Source: Psychrobacillus sp044762745 (GTDB lineage Bacteria > Bacillota > Bacilli > Bacillales_A > Planococcaceae). From it: 64,000 nt of DNA. Positions 53,504 through 62,696 of this stretch are shown here, piece by piece. Made by a program: the position numbers and the translations under genes. Every line of letters starts with the position of its first letter. Position 1 is the stretch's first letter. The stretch covers positions 1 through 64,000 of the forward strand of contig NZ_JBIWEX010000023.1 of the NCBI RefSeq assembly GCF_044762745.1, written 5' to 3'. The notes below the pieces were generated by a model, which ran no database searches, was not told the DNA's origin, and was given only the letters and a program-made list of their open reading frames with translations.

Positions 53504-54055
53504 ATGAAAAATAATAGAAAAACATTAACGGTAATATTTACGCTAGTATTAGTCATATTGGCTGCTTGTGGAAACCCTACTGATGAGTTAAGTACTAAAT
53601 CGAACAACGATTCATCGGGTAACGACTCGACTCAGAATAGAGATGAAGATTCTTCTAATGCAGATCGAACAGAAAACTCTTTAGAAGATGCAGACGACAC
53701 TAAAAGCAAAAAGGAAGAGTATCTAAAGATACTAAATGATATGGAAGAAGCAGATAGATACTCAAACGTTGGAACAACAATGTTAGAGTTGGAGGAACAA
53801 GAGGCGGAGAGAAATAAAAAATGGGATGTAGAGTTGAATCAAATTTACGGAGTGTTGAAAGAACAGCTTGGTACTGAACAGATGGATAAATTAAGAGAAG
53901 AACAACGGAACTGGGTAAAACACAGAGATGAAATTGCTAAAGAGTCATCACTAAAGTATAAAGGTGGGTCGATGGAATCATTAGAATATGTGGCTACGCA
54001 AGCAATTCTCACAAGAGAAAGATGCTATGAGTTAATTGCAAAGTATATGAAGTAA
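53504..54055 (+). CDS. LprI-like (DUF1311) lipoprotein
   Basis: 183 residues. Signal peptide with lipobox ending ILAAC, so the anchor is C22. A Ser/Asp/Asn-rich linker spans about 25-75. The C-terminal domain matches the LprI/DUF1311 pattern: KKWDVELNQIYGVLKEQL then LREEQRNWVKHRDEIAK, about residues 115-155. LprI of mycobacteria inhibits lysozyme; whether this protein does is unknown, and some DUF1311 proteins have other roles. The usual disulfide cysteines of DUF1311 are mostly absent, with only one in RCYELI. GAGGAGG precedes the ATG. It stands 83 bases upstream of an ECF sigma factor. Confidence 0.78.
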   Translation: MKNNRKTLTVIFTLVLVILAACGNPTDELSTKSNNDSSGNDSTQNRDEDSSNADRTENSLEDADDTKSKKEEYLKILNDMEEADRYSNVGTTMLELEEQEAERNKKWDVELNQIYGVLKEQLGTEQMDKLREEQRNWVKHRDEIAKESSLKYKGGSMESLEYVATQAILTRERCYELIAKYMK

Positions 54056-54138
54056 TTTTTCACTTTAGAAAATTCTATTATTTTGAAACAGAAATACCCG
54101 TTGCTCCGTCTAACGTTTAACAATAAAGGAGGTGCTCT

Positions 54139-54654
54139 ATGACGCAACTTGAAAAATTTATATATGAGCATGGTGAGGAGTTGTTAAGACTTGCTTATAC
54201 CTATGTGAAAAATAAGCAAGCTGCGGAAGACGTTGTCCAAGATGTGCTACTCAGAGCATTTGAAAAACAAGAGGAATTTCGTGGGGAGGCCACGTATCGT
54301 ACTTATTTGTATAGAATGACGATTAATCGTAGTTACGACTATTTGCGAAGTTGGCATTATAAAAATACAATCGTAGGGGAAACAATTCAGCGCTTATTTG
54401 GTCGATTGACGGAGCAAGATGTCGTGACACAATCAGAGAATCGTCAACTCGCACAAGCAGTTCTTGCATTACCGTTGAAATACCGTGAAGTCATTGTATT
54501 TACGTATTACTATGATTATTCTTCTGAGGAAATTGGAGAGCTGCTTAATTGTTCATCGGCAACGGTGCGTACTAGGCTCGCGCGTGGTCGTGAAAAACTC
54601 AAATTAGTGCTAAAGGAGGGTGGCTTTGATGGAACGATTGAAAATGGGTATTGA
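54139..54654 (+). CDS. ECF-type RNA polymerase sigma factor
   Basis: 171 residues. Region sigma-2 (about 10-75: LLRLAYTYVKNKQAAEDVVQ then DVLLRAFEKQEEFRG, and YLYRMTINRSYDYLR) and sigma-4 (about 105-160: LPLKYREVIVFTYYYDYSSE then EIGELLNCSSATVRTRLARG). It would direct RNA polymerase to stress-response promoters. AAAGGAGGTG precedes the ATG. The following membrane protein overlaps it by 26 bases, the usual arrangement for a sigma factor and its anti-sigma factor. Confidence 0.93.
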   Translation: MTQLEKFIYEHGEELLRLAYTYVKNKQAAEDVVQDVLLRAFEKQEEFRGEATYRTYLYRMTINRSYDYLRSWHYKNTIVGETIQRLFGRLTEQDVVTQSENRQLAQAVLALPLKYREVIVFTYYYDYSSEEIGELLNCSSATVRTRLARGREKLKLVLKEGGFDGTIENGY

Positions 54655-55477
54655 TGAAGTGATTGGCGAAAAGAGTTGGATGACGGAAGGGCTAGCGCGG
54701 AAAATGGCTGAACCGAGAAAAAAAACGACACCTACTCCGATATATGCAATAGTAGGCTTTGTTGCAATTGCGGCCTTATTTCTTACGATTACATTATGGT
54801 CATCCCAACCAGGGATTTTGAGTGCTGCAACAACAAAGGCACTTGGTGCGCACGGAGAATTATTTAATACGTATTTTGAGGCAATTGATGCACAGGATGC
54901 AGAAACGCTAAAACAAGTAGCATCCCCAGCGTACGGTGTGGCTGTAGAGGAGCTATTTAACAAATATGAAAATATGGATTTATCGAAAGCAGAATTTCTA
55001 CTCCAGCTTGACGGCATCATTTGGATGAAATTGGAGGTGATGAATAAAGACGGCGAAAAATGGAGAGATGTTGTTACGTATTATCAAATCGTAGATGGTA
55101 AAATATATGAGCCTGTATATGAACATCCGTTTTATATATATGAGCATTTTGATATTGAAGAAGCGCAGGCGCAAGCCGTTTTTGGTTTTGGGGGATATCG
55201 TAATAACAGTCAGTTTGTAGCGATTGATGGTGGAAAATTGTTTGTGAGTGGCTCTCGTTCACATAATAAGGTGGAATCGGCCATCGAGTTGTACTTAAAA
55301 GAGATTGGCGAGGAATCTGTGTCTGAACAATATCTGCAACCTCGTCTTGTCTACAAAGATAATGGAAAAGTTTTATGGTTATCGGCAGATGGATTTGAGA
55401 TCGTGTTTACGAGAAAAGGCGAGCGTATTTTAGTGGATAACCAAGGAGTCGAATATTATCAACAAGGAAGATATTAA
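54629..55477 (+). CDS. Membrane protein, probable anti-sigma factor
   Basis: 283 residues with one membrane segment (about 39-57), a short basic cytoplasmic N terminus and a large extracytoplasmic domain. That domain does not resemble RsiV's lysozyme-binding domain or a zinc anti-sigma motif, and I recognise no family; about 80-150 resembles NTF2-like helices and strands (ELFNTYFEAIDAQDAETLKQ). The ATG at 54629 follows AAAGGAGGG within the sigma gene. Its role as the sigma factor's membrane regulator is inferred from topology and overlap only. Confidence 0.65.
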   Translation: MERLKMGIDEVIGEKSWMTEGLARKMAEPRKKTTPTPIYAIVGFVAIAALFLTITLWSSQPGILSAATTKALGAHGELFNTYFEAIDAQDAETLKQVASPAYGVAVEELFNKYENMDLSKAEFLLQLDGIIWMKLEVMNKDGEKWRDVVTYYQIVDGKIYEPVYEHPFYIYEHFDIEEAQAQAVFGFGGYRNNSQFVAIDGGKLFVSGSRSHNKVESAIELYLKEIGEESVSEQYLQPRLVYKDNGKVLWLSADGFEIVFTRKGERILVDNQGVEYYQQGRY

Positions 55478-55541
55478 ATAATGTCGCAACTTCAAAAGAC
55501 CAAATATTATAATCGGTTCCCTCAAGGGCTGATTGATAGAT

Positions 55542-55580
55542 TAACCCATCTGCTCATGGATGGGTTATTTTTATTTTTTC
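55542..55580. terminator. Terminator after the sigma/anti-sigma pair
   Basis: TAACCCATC/GATGGGTTA (55542-55550, 55559-55567) followed by TTTTTATTTTTT. Confidence 0.88.
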
Positions 55581-55589
55581 AGCATCGCT

Positions 55590-55892
55590 TTACTTTTTGT
55601 ATAAAGCAACCCGATACGGAAATAGTTGTGCTTCCATGATTCCTTCTTTTACTGCGGGATCATTATTCATCAATTCAACTGCTTCTTCCTCTGTATCTAC
55701 TTCTAAAATGACGATTCCCATTGGATCCAAGTTCAAAGTTCTACCCGCTAATAGGAGTTTTCCTTCTTCTTGCAATTTTTGTAATACCTCAAAATGATGT
55801 TGGACAATTGAATTTTCTTTATCTGTCCAATTAGCTTGATCTAACAGGGAAGGAATGAGTTTCAGTTGATATAAAAACTGTAATTTTTCCAT
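55590..55892 (-). CDS. YciI-like protein
   Basis: 100-residue dimeric alpha/beta-barrel protein. HHFEVLQKLQEEGKLLLAGR (32-51) with a conserved histidine, and DTEEEAVELMNNDPAVKEGI near 66-85, are the YciI pattern. Some YciI relatives are dehalogenases or peroxidase-like, but most have no known substrate. AGGAGG precedes the ATG. Monocistronic, convergent with the anti-sigma gene. Confidence 0.85.
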   Translation of the reverse strand: MEKLQFLYQLKLIPSLLDQANWTDKENSIVQHHFEVLQKLQEEGKLLLAGRTLNLDPMGIVILEVDTEEEAVELMNNDPAVKEGIMEAQLFPYRVALYKK

Positions 55893-56740
55893 TATGAGCC
55901 TCCTAATAAGTGCAATTTAGAGTTGCAATTCATTAATATTGTATCAGAACATATAGAAGTAGTAATTAGTAATCTATCAATATTTAGATAGATTAGATAG
56001 AAAAAGGGATTCTTAAAACAGTGACGAATATCTATAGTTAGAAAGGGGGAGCATTGATCAGGAATATAAAGCATATACGAATTGAAGCGATCTTAACAAG
56101 AACGCTACGAATCTTCCATTTTCAAAAAGAAGGATAATCGATTTGAGCTAGTGGTTTCCAAATTCACAGTGTTGTATATTATTAAAGCTTTCTTTAAGGA
56201 ACCATTTTCAAAAACATACCCTTTTATTAAGGTGCCGTTACTACTTATTTATCCTTCTAAACCTGAGAATTTGGACGATGTTACTGTAATAGCAATGGAG
56301 AATGTTACGTACATGCTGCAGTAGGATGAACCGGATCAAACGGCAAATGAAATAAAATAATGGATTGAAGAGAAAGATTAGCGAAAAGTTCGAGGTCCAT
56401 CTATGAGAGTCTTATAGGTGTTCTAAAGAATTATATTATGTGTAAATTTTGTCCCTGAGACGTAAACAAAAAAATCGTTTAATACAGTAAGAAAGTAAAA
56501 TTTTATTAAAAAGTTCTCTCATAAAACTGGAATAATATTTATATAGATTATATACACTATTAATATTGATTTTTAAAACATATTTATCCATTCAGCATGT
56601 ATTATCGTGTTACTAATTTAAGTAATCGCGTTACCTGTGAGGAGAATTTAATAATTAGAGGATATATCTAGAATGAAAACAAGCATTTGAGATAAACAAA
56701 TAGGGCTGTTGAAACGAAATGAGAAATAAGAGGTTATTAA
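55893..56740. other. Gene-poor interval with decayed coding sequence
   Basis: 848 bases. A frame from about 56209 reads YPFIKVPLLLIYPSKPENLD, then VTVIAMENVTYMLQ, a TAG, then DEPDQTANEIK, TAA, WIEEKD. This is a remnant of a real gene with in-frame stops; I cannot name the family. A TTG-started 27-codon frame at 56054 follows AAAGGGGGAG and may be its broken 5' end. No convincing Fur box, cobalamin riboswitch or other leader was found before the ABC operon at 56741. Confidence 0.5.
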
Positions 56741-57823
56741 ATGACTGAAAATTATAATTTATTATACAAGATAAGAAAAATCTTCAACCGGGATGAACCG
56801 AATATGAAGGTTATTACTCCGCTATTACTACTAGCAAGCATAATTTCCATTATATTGGCAGTAGGTATTGGTCCAGTGTCTGTTCATCCAACTTTCGTCG
56901 GGAAAATTATTATTAGCAAACTACCATTTTTAACAGACTTTGTGGATCATAACTGGACTAGGTTAGATGAAAACATAGTTTGGGGTTTACGTTTACCAAG
57001 GGTGTTATTAGGTATGATTGTTGGTTCATCATTGGCAGTAACTGGGGTGGCCATGCAAGCTTTGGTGCGCAATCACTTAGCGGATCCATTTATTCTTGGT
57101 GTATCTTCAGGTGCATCTGCTACTGCTACATTAGGTATGCTATTTGGAGTATTTTCCTTTTTAGGAACCTATGCGCTTTCTATAAGTGCATTTATTGGAG
57201 CTGCGGCTACTATTATCATGGTCTATACTATTTCGAGAGTTAGAGGAAGGATTAATATTACTCAATTATTACTCTCAGGTGTTGCCATTGCCATGATAAT
57301 GGATGCTGTTACGAATATTATCACTTTAAGTGCGCCAAACGCATTGGGATTACATAATGCTGCATTTTGGATGTCTGGTAGTTTGGCAGGAGCTAAATGG
57401 GGCTATTTAAAACTTCCCCTTGTAGTCATTATTTTTTGTATGACTGTATTACTGATTAATTACCGTGCTTTAAATGCATTACTTTTAGGAGATGAAACAG
57501 CTAGTACTTTAGGTATTAATGTAAGACGTATGCAAAAAATGCTCGTATTGGTTGCTTCCCTTTTAGCTGGTGTGACGATTGCAGTAAGTGGTTCTATTGG
57601 TTTTATTGGGTTAATGGTTCCACATATGACTAGATTATTGATTGGCTCAGACCATAAAAGAGTTCTCCCTGTAAGTGCTTTGTTAGGGGGAATATTAGTT
57701 GTTTGGACTGACGTTGCGGCTCGGCTGGTAATAGCACCAGAAGAATTGCCGATTGGAATATTAACAGCTCTATTTGGTGGACCATTCTTCATTTGGTTAC
57801 TTAAGAAAAACTCAAGAACATGA
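56741..57823 (+). CDS. FecCD-family ABC transporter permease (iron-siderophore type)
   Basis: 360-residue permease with nine to ten membrane segments. LRLPRVLLGMIVGSSLAVTG (about 85-104), ADPFILGVSSGASATATLGM, IGFIGLMVPHMTRLLIGSDH and the C-terminal PEELPIGILTALFGGPFFIW are family hallmarks. The transported compound may be a ferric siderophore, haem or cobalamin. No cobalamin riboswitch was seen, and a PepSY protein lies nearby, so iron is favoured. The start follows a weak AAGAGG; a later methionine at residue 16 is possible. Confidence 0.9.
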   Translation: MTENYNLLYKIRKIFNRDEPNMKVITPLLLLASIISIILAVGIGPVSVHPTFVGKIIISKLPFLTDFVDHNWTRLDENIVWGLRLPRVLLGMIVGSSLAVTGVAMQALVRNHLADPFILGVSSGASATATLGMLFGVFSFLGTYALSISAFIGAAATIIMVYTISRVRGRINITQLLLSGVAIAMIMDAVTNIITLSAPNALGLHNAAFWMSGSLAGAKWGYLKLPLVVIIFCMTVLLINYRALNALLLGDETASTLGINVRRMQKMLVLVASLLAGVTIAVSGSIGFIGLMVPHMTRLLIGSDHKRVLPVSALLGGILVVWTDVAARLVIAPEELPIGILTALFGGPFFIWLLKKNSRT

Positions 57824-57835
57824 AGAGGTGAAATC

Positions 57836-58627
57836 ATGAGATTACAAGTTGAGAATTTAAAATTTTCATATGATGAGAACAAGATTATTGAAGATATTTC
57901 CCTCCATGTTGCAAAAGGAGAGTTTGTTGGAATAATAGGACCAAATGGGAGTGGTAAATCTACTATATTAAAGAATTTATATCGTGCTCTTAAGCCTGAT
58001 TCTGGAGATGTTATCTTAGATGCTGAAGATTTATATAAAATGAATGTAAAAAAAGCAGCAACAATAATGGGTGTTGTTGGACAAGAAAACTTTATTCCAT
58101 TTGATTTTAAAGTGGAAGAAATCGTTGCAATGGGACGTAGCCCTCACAAAAAGCTTTTTGATGGAGATACAAAAGCGGATAAAGATATAGTGGTAAAAGC
58201 CTTAAAACAAACTGGCATCGAAGACATGGCAAAGAGAAATTTTTTACATCTCTCAGGTGGGGAAAAGCAACGAGTTTTAATAGCACGAGTTTTAGCCCAA
58301 CAAACTGATTTTTTACTATTAGATGAACCCACAAATCACTTAGATATTCATTATCAATTGCAAATGTTTGATTTGGTAAAGGGATTAGGTGTAACAGTAT
58401 TATCAGCCATTCATGATTTAAATATTGCTGCATTGTACTGCGATAGAGTCTATGTATTAAAAGAAGGACGGTTATTTAAAGCGGGTACACCAGAGGAAAT
58501 TTTAACCCCAGAAGTGATTTATGAGGTTTACGGCATTAAAGCCGATGTTATTATACATCAGGTAACAAAAAAAGTTTCCATCACATATTTACCGGAAAGC
58601 CTAAATTTAAAAAGGGGGAGAAAATAA
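57836..58627 (+). CDS. FepC/FecE-family ABC transporter ATPase
   Basis: 263 residues. Walker A GPNGSGKS (35-42), signature LSGGEKQRVLIARVLAQ, Walker B FLLLDEPTNHLD, switch histidine AIHDLN. The C-terminal GTPEEILTPEVIYEVYGI matches iron-siderophore ATPases. GAGGTGA precedes the ATG, 12 bases after the permease stop. One base separates it from the binding protein. Confidence 0.92.
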   Translation: MRLQVENLKFSYDENKIIEDISLHVAKGEFVGIIGPNGSGKSTILKNLYRALKPDSGDVILDAEDLYKMNVKKAATIMGVVGQENFIPFDFKVEEIVAMGRSPHKKLFDGDTKADKDIVVKALKQTGIEDMAKRNFLHLSGGEKQRVLIARVLAQQTDFLLLDEPTNHLDIHYQLQMFDLVKGLGVTVLSAIHDLNIAALYCDRVYVLKEGRLFKAGTPEEILTPEVIYEVYGIKADVIIHQVTKKVSITYLPESLNLKRGRK

Positions 58628-58628
58628 A

Positions 58629-59609
58629 GTGAGCAAAAAAGTTTTTGGGGCATTATTATGTGTCACAATACTTGCAGTAGGGCTAGTTGGATGTAGCACA
58701 GCTGCCAGTAACACTTCTGTCAAGGAATCAACAGAAACAAAATCAGCAGAATATGAATCGTTGACTTTTGATAATTACGGAAGAGAAGTAGTGGTTACTG
58801 AAAAACCGAAAAAAGTATTAACATTCGGGCCAAATAGTACAGAGTTATTCGTCGCGTTAGGTCTTTCGGATTACGTGATTGGGAATAGCTTAAATAATCA
58901 TAGCAGAGGTGCTTTGCCTGAATATAAAGAAGCCTATGATAAGATTCCAGAATTAACACATGGCTCAGTTACTAAAGAAGCTGTTACAACGAGTGGTGCC
59001 GATTTTATTTACGGGATTGATTGGGAATTTGGTGGGGATCGATTAGATGTTAAGGAATTGGAAGATTACGGGATAACGACTTATATGAATAAGGCCTCAA
59101 CATTAGAAGAAACTTATCAAGAAATACTCGATATAGGTAAAATATTCCAAATAGAAAGTTCTGCAGAAGCTTATGTAGCCGATCAAAAAGCAAGAATCAC
59201 AGCCGTTCAAGAGAAAGTTTCAGGCCAAAAACCGTTAAATGTATTAGTTTACGATAGTGGTGGTGACGGAGTTTTCACAGCAGGTGGAACAAACTTTGAA
59301 ACATTATTAGTTGAACATGCTGGTGGAAAGAATATTTTCGATGATATAACAGAAAAACAATGGACAACTGTAAGTTATGAAGAAGTATTAGCTAGAAAGC
59401 CAGATATAATTATCATTCACGATTATGATTCTCCTTCATTAGAACAAAAAATTAAAGACATTAAAAATGATCCAGCTCTCTCCCAACTAGACTGCGTTAA
59501 AAATGAAAATTTCATACCAATTACTTTAGAGAGTGTTTTACCAGGTGATAGAATGGCCTATACAGTAGAAACGTTAGCAAAAGGTTTATATCCAGAATTA
59601 TTTGAATAG
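58629..59609 (+). CDS. FecB/FepB-type substrate-binding lipoprotein
   Basis: 326 residues from a GTG after GGGGGAG. The lipobox VGC gives the anchor C22. The Peripla_BP_2 fold starts with LTFDNYGREVVVTEKPKKVL, then TELFVALGLSDYVIG, with VSYEEVLARKPDIIIIHDYD near 245-265. Third gene of a permease-ATPase-receptor operon, the reverse of the usual receptor-first order. Ligand unknown; ferric siderophore or haem is likely from the neighbours. Confidence 0.88.
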   Translation: MSKKVFGALLCVTILAVGLVGCSTAASNTSVKESTETKSAEYESLTFDNYGREVVVTEKPKKVLTFGPNSTELFVALGLSDYVIGNSLNNHSRGALPEYKEAYDKIPELTHGSVTKEAVTTSGADFIYGIDWEFGGDRLDVKELEDYGITTYMNKASTLEETYQEILDIGKIFQIESSAEAYVADQKARITAVQEKVSGQKPLNVLVYDSGGDGVFTAGGTNFETLLVEHAGGKNIFDDITEKQWTTVSYEEVLARKPDIIIIHDYDSPSLEQKIKDIKNDPALSQLDCVKNENFIPITLESVLPGDRMAYTVETLAKGLYPELFE

Positions 59610-59832
59610 TAGACTTATTTGAAGGGATTCACTAGCGTTGCATAGGATCAAAAATAAGATAAATTTAAAGTAATTCCCTACACAATCAAAAGGGGTTCAC
59701 TCATGAAAAGTGTACACAATGGATAGAGGATATGCCAATAAAATATAAATTGGCGGTTGGCTACAAAGAATATCCATTTTCTCGTTCGAACAAGAAAGAA
59801 CTTTCGGATGGAGACGTTGCCGTAAAGAACCC
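59610..59832. other. Short coding remnant before the IS fragment
   Basis: A frame around 59724-59840 reads QWIEDMPIKYKLAVGYKEYP then FSRSNKKELSDGD and then slips into the transposase remnant. It has no start or ribosome site. It is either the left part of the same decayed transposase or another broken gene. Confidence 0.4.
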
Positions 59833-60131
59833 TTTGGCTGCATCGAATTTACAGATGAAAAAGGAACGGTATTTCATCTGATTACGGATCGATTGGATTT
59901 ATCGGAGGACGAGATCTTGGAAGCCTATAAAATCGTTGGTATATCGAACTTTTCTTAAAGTGGCTTAAGCAGCACAACAAGGTAAACCATCTATTCAGCC
60001 AATCACCCGTTGGGATCTGGAACCAAATGTTTATCGCATTGATAACGGTTGCGTTAACAGAAATCATGTGGCTCCTCCACCAACCGAAGAAAACATTAGA
60101 AAAAAAGCAAGAACAAGAACAAACTAAATAG
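59833..60131 (+). pseudogene. IS4-family transposase remnant (3' end)
   Basis: Two frames joined at a one-base deletion near 59930 give FGCIEFTDEKGTVFHLITDR, then DLSEDEILEAYK, RWYIELFLKWLKQHNKVNHL, FSQSPVGIWNQMFIALITVA and a C-terminal LHQPKKTLEKKQEQ tail. The YRWxIELFFKWLK-type E-box region is the IS4-group transposase signature. Most of the gene, including the first two DDE residues, is gone, and no inverted ends were identified. Confidence 0.82.
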
Positions 60132-60133
60132 TT

Positions 60134-60178
60134 AAAAAGGGAACTGATTTATCATTAAAAATCTGTTCCCTTTTTTAT
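60134..60178 (+). terminator. Terminator after the IS remnant
   Basis: AAAAAGGGAAC (60134-60144) pairs with GTTCCCTTTTTT (60165-60176). Confidence 0.75.
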
Positions 60179-60438
60179 TCAATCTTTCAACTTTCTTTAC
60201 TAATCGATGAAGTTTTATAGCAGTATAAAAATATAGGTAATGGTATCAAATTTATGTTGTAAGAGATGATTAAACCAAAAACACTGGCCTATTATTCCTT
60301 AATTCACATCCACATCCACACCTGTTAGGACACAGTTTGGCAGGAGTATTAAGGAGGTGTTGGCAGTGGTCAATATTAATCATATCATTCATTAGTCCAT
60401 GAGTAAGTTTTTTCTGCCACACTTCATATTACAATTCG
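60179..60438. other. Intergenic region with a tiny ribosome-site-preceded frame
   Basis: No gene is recognised. At 60366-60395 the sequence AAGGAGGTG then GTG starts a nine-codon frame (MVNINHIIH). It is too short to call, although the ribosome site is strong. Confidence 0.35.
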
Positions 60439-61794
60439 TCAAGTATAATTATTTTTCTTAGAGTAGTAGATGATACTTTCAATAATAAATATTATTAGTA
60501 TAGATAGACCAAAAAGTGGCATTAGTATGCCTAGTATAAGTAGTGTTGATATAGCTCCAATTGACCATGGTCTATTTATTCTTTTTGGTAAATTCATATC
60601 TCCTGGTTTAACTCTTTTCATCCATGAAACGTATCCCATAGCTATTGCTACTAAGAAAGCAATACAAACAATTAGGTTTAAGATTTTATTGGCAATCCCA
60701 AACAAGTGTCCTTCATGAAGAGGTATTCCCCAAGTGAACCACTTACCTATAAATCCATAATCCTCAAAGTTAATTCTGGCAATTAATTTACCGGAATATT
60801 GATCAAAATATGCGGTTATTTCTTCGTATGGGCTAATATCTAGCCCTGTGACACCTGTATTACTTCCTTTGGATACCGTGAATACGCCTTTTTCATTGGA
60901 AGGATAGACGATCGAGAACGGTCTAGTAATATTTTCATTTTGAGATTCTTTTATGATTAAATCTAAGTTTTGTTGAACCGGTATATTTATATTATGGGGG
61001 CTATCAGAGTGATGATCAGCATGTCCTGTATTATTTGAAGCAGGTTGGTTTAAACTTCTTGTAGCCCAAGGAATCTCATCCACATTAGATTGCGGTGGAT
61101 TATAGCGTAATTCAGTTCTACCTAATTCAGGATGCTCTGCACCAAATTTACTAATATGACTTCCCATAAATACAGACCAAGGTATTCCAGTAACCACAAT
61201 TACAATTAATGGTATTGCAATTACTAATCCAAATATTGCGTGGATCTTTTGTAATTTAAGAGTGTTAGATCCTTTTTTTGACCTGTTTATAAGTAACTTC
61301 TTTTTAAAAGTCATATATATACCTGATATGATAAGGAAAATTGCCCAACAAGCAGTCAATTCGACCAAATATCGTATAAATGTACTCTCAGTAAATAGAG
61401 AGCTATGAAAGTTTCTCATAAAATTAGAGTATGTATATTTAGCATTTTGACTTGCAACTATTTGATTGTTGCTGTCTAGAAAAATATAAAGAGAATCACC
61501 TTCATCATTATTAATAGTCACTCTGTTGTTATACGGTTCTTCCATCATGCTGATTTTACCAACGGCATAGCCTTTGAATGTGTCATTTATTTCTTTTATA
61601 GCCTCATCTATGCTTTGCTTTTCTTCTATTTCACTTTGCCCGAAAAATTCTTCTTTATAAATGTTGTTTTCGACTTCAGGATAAAATAGAAAACCAATGC
61701 CCGAAACGGTCAGCGTTAATAATAGTGGTGTAATAAACCAAGCGGCGTAAAAATGAAGTCTTCTAAATGGATTGAACGTGTTTTTATTGCTCAT
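60439..61794 (-). CDS. PepSY-associated transmembrane protein
   Basis: 451-residue membrane protein of the PepSY_TM family, often linked to iron uptake and ferric-siderophore reduction (PiuB-like). Membrane segments lie at about 16-36, 145-165, 190-210, 370-395 and 410-440. Conserved features are FRRLHFYAAWFITPLLLTLT near the N terminus, NFHSSLF, KLQKIHAIFGLVIAIPLIVI and GIPLHEGHLFG. The histidines in LHFYAAW, HSSLF, IHAIFG and LHEGH are candidate haem or metal ligands. A His/Asp-rich stretch HADHHSDSPHN (about 260-270) could bind metal. It lies convergent with, and near, the iron-type ABC operon. Confidence 0.85.
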   Translation of the reverse strand: MSNKNTFNPFRRLHFYAAWFITPLLLTLTVSGIGFLFYPEVENNIYKEEFFGQSEIEEKQSIDEAIKEINDTFKGYAVGKISMMEEPYNNRVTINNDEGDSLYIFLDSNNQIVASQNAKYTYSNFMRNFHSSLFTESTFIRYLVELTACWAIFLIISGIYMTFKKKLLINRSKKGSNTLKLQKIHAIFGLVIAIPLIVIVVTGIPWSVFMGSHISKFGAEHPELGRTELRYNPPQSNVDEIPWATRSLNQPASNNTGHADHHSDSPHNINIPVQQNLDLIIKESQNENITRPFSIVYPSNEKGVFTVSKGSNTGVTGLDISPYEEITAYFDQYSGKLIARINFEDYGFIGKWFTWGIPLHEGHLFGIANKILNLIVCIAFLVAIAMGYVSWMKRVKPGDMNLPKRINRPWSIGAISTLLILGILMPLFGLSILIIFIIESIIYYSKKNNYT

Positions 61795-62465
61795 ACTAAT
61801 CTCCTTTTATATGTTTATTAATTTTTATCACTATAGTCAAGAATTCTTGAAGAACTTCACAAAAGGTTCTTCTTGTTGCAAGAGCATAATTACAGAAAAA
61901 CTATTAGAAAAAAAGCTGGACCTTCACTGGCAACAAAAATGATTATAAACATAAATTGTGATAAAAGTATGAAAAATTTTCGAATAATAAAATAATCTTT
62001 ATGTCCTATTGGGAATGTGAAACAGTTAAGTTTATTGGGGAAATGTACAAAAGAATTTTGAAGTGGGAATTAAAAGGGATATTAATTAGAACTATCCAAA
62101 TTTGATGTATTTATCTTCAATTTTTACTTAACACAAGGTGCCAGGTTCTCTTTGAATTCTGAATTGTGTTAGAACCTTCACTAAAGGTATTAAAAACAAT
62201 ACAGAGTTCAATGAAAATAGGGTACTATGCATATTTCTCATTTGGAAACTTAAACGCACTATAAGTAACATCTGACCACAATAAAAAAAGACCGCTGGAT
62301 TTTGTAGCATCAAACGATCAAAAATAATAGGCGGTCCCCTCGAGTTGGTTAGACTTAATGATTTAGCAGCTAAACTTGAAAAAGTGTTAATGGAAAATCT
62401 AAAATACAAACCGCATTTAGACTAGTCACGGGGAACTTTATCATAAGTAAGTGCGATTTATGAAA
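61795..62465. other. Gene-free interval with decayed frame and repeat copy
   Basis: About 670 bases. Near the PepSY start lie CAAGAATTCTTG and AAGAAC...GTTCTT inverted repeats, possible regulatory sites. From about 62318 a frame reads GGPLELVRLNDLAAKLEKVL, then MENLKYKPHLD and a stop at 62425, without a start: a decayed 3' end of a gene. Its end overlaps repeat copy 3 (62408-62450). Confidence 0.45.
62408..62450. repeat. CCTCATTTAGATA-type short repeat, copy 3
   Basis: CCGCATTTAG...CACGGGGAACTTTATCATAAGTAAG aligns with the copies at 52138-52183 and 53117-53158; a weaker copy (CACTTAAATA...GGGGAACCTTATCACAAATA) is at 63881-63916. The family is unnamed. Confidence 0.6.
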
Positions 62466-62510
62466 AGAACCACCTAGAAGGGTTGATATGTCAACGTTCT
62501 AGGTGGTTCT
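62466..62510. repeat. Perfect 14-base inverted repeat with inner stem
   Basis: AGAACCACCTAGAA (62466-62479) pairs with TTCTAGGTGGTTCT (62497-62510). Inside, GTTGA/TCAAC forms a second stem around TATG. There is no T tract and no adjacent gene end. Confidence 0.7.
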
Positions 62511-62696
62511 ATAATTTATCGAATCTTCATGTGAGAATATTTTTCTATGAAAAGTTATATGTATGCAGGTTTAGATAATTGATTACTATTAGTGTGTTCA
62601 CTGCAACATCTAATTTAATTCAGGGTTTTATTGAATAGATAGCAAATGAAATTATTTTCATATCAATACAAAATATGCTCTAAGAGAGGACTAGTA

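Noticed and set aside
56384..56740. Cobalamin riboswitch or Fur box before the FecCD-type operon
   Set aside because: No B12-box-like string and no convincing GATAATGATTATC-type palindrome; only AT-rich sequence.
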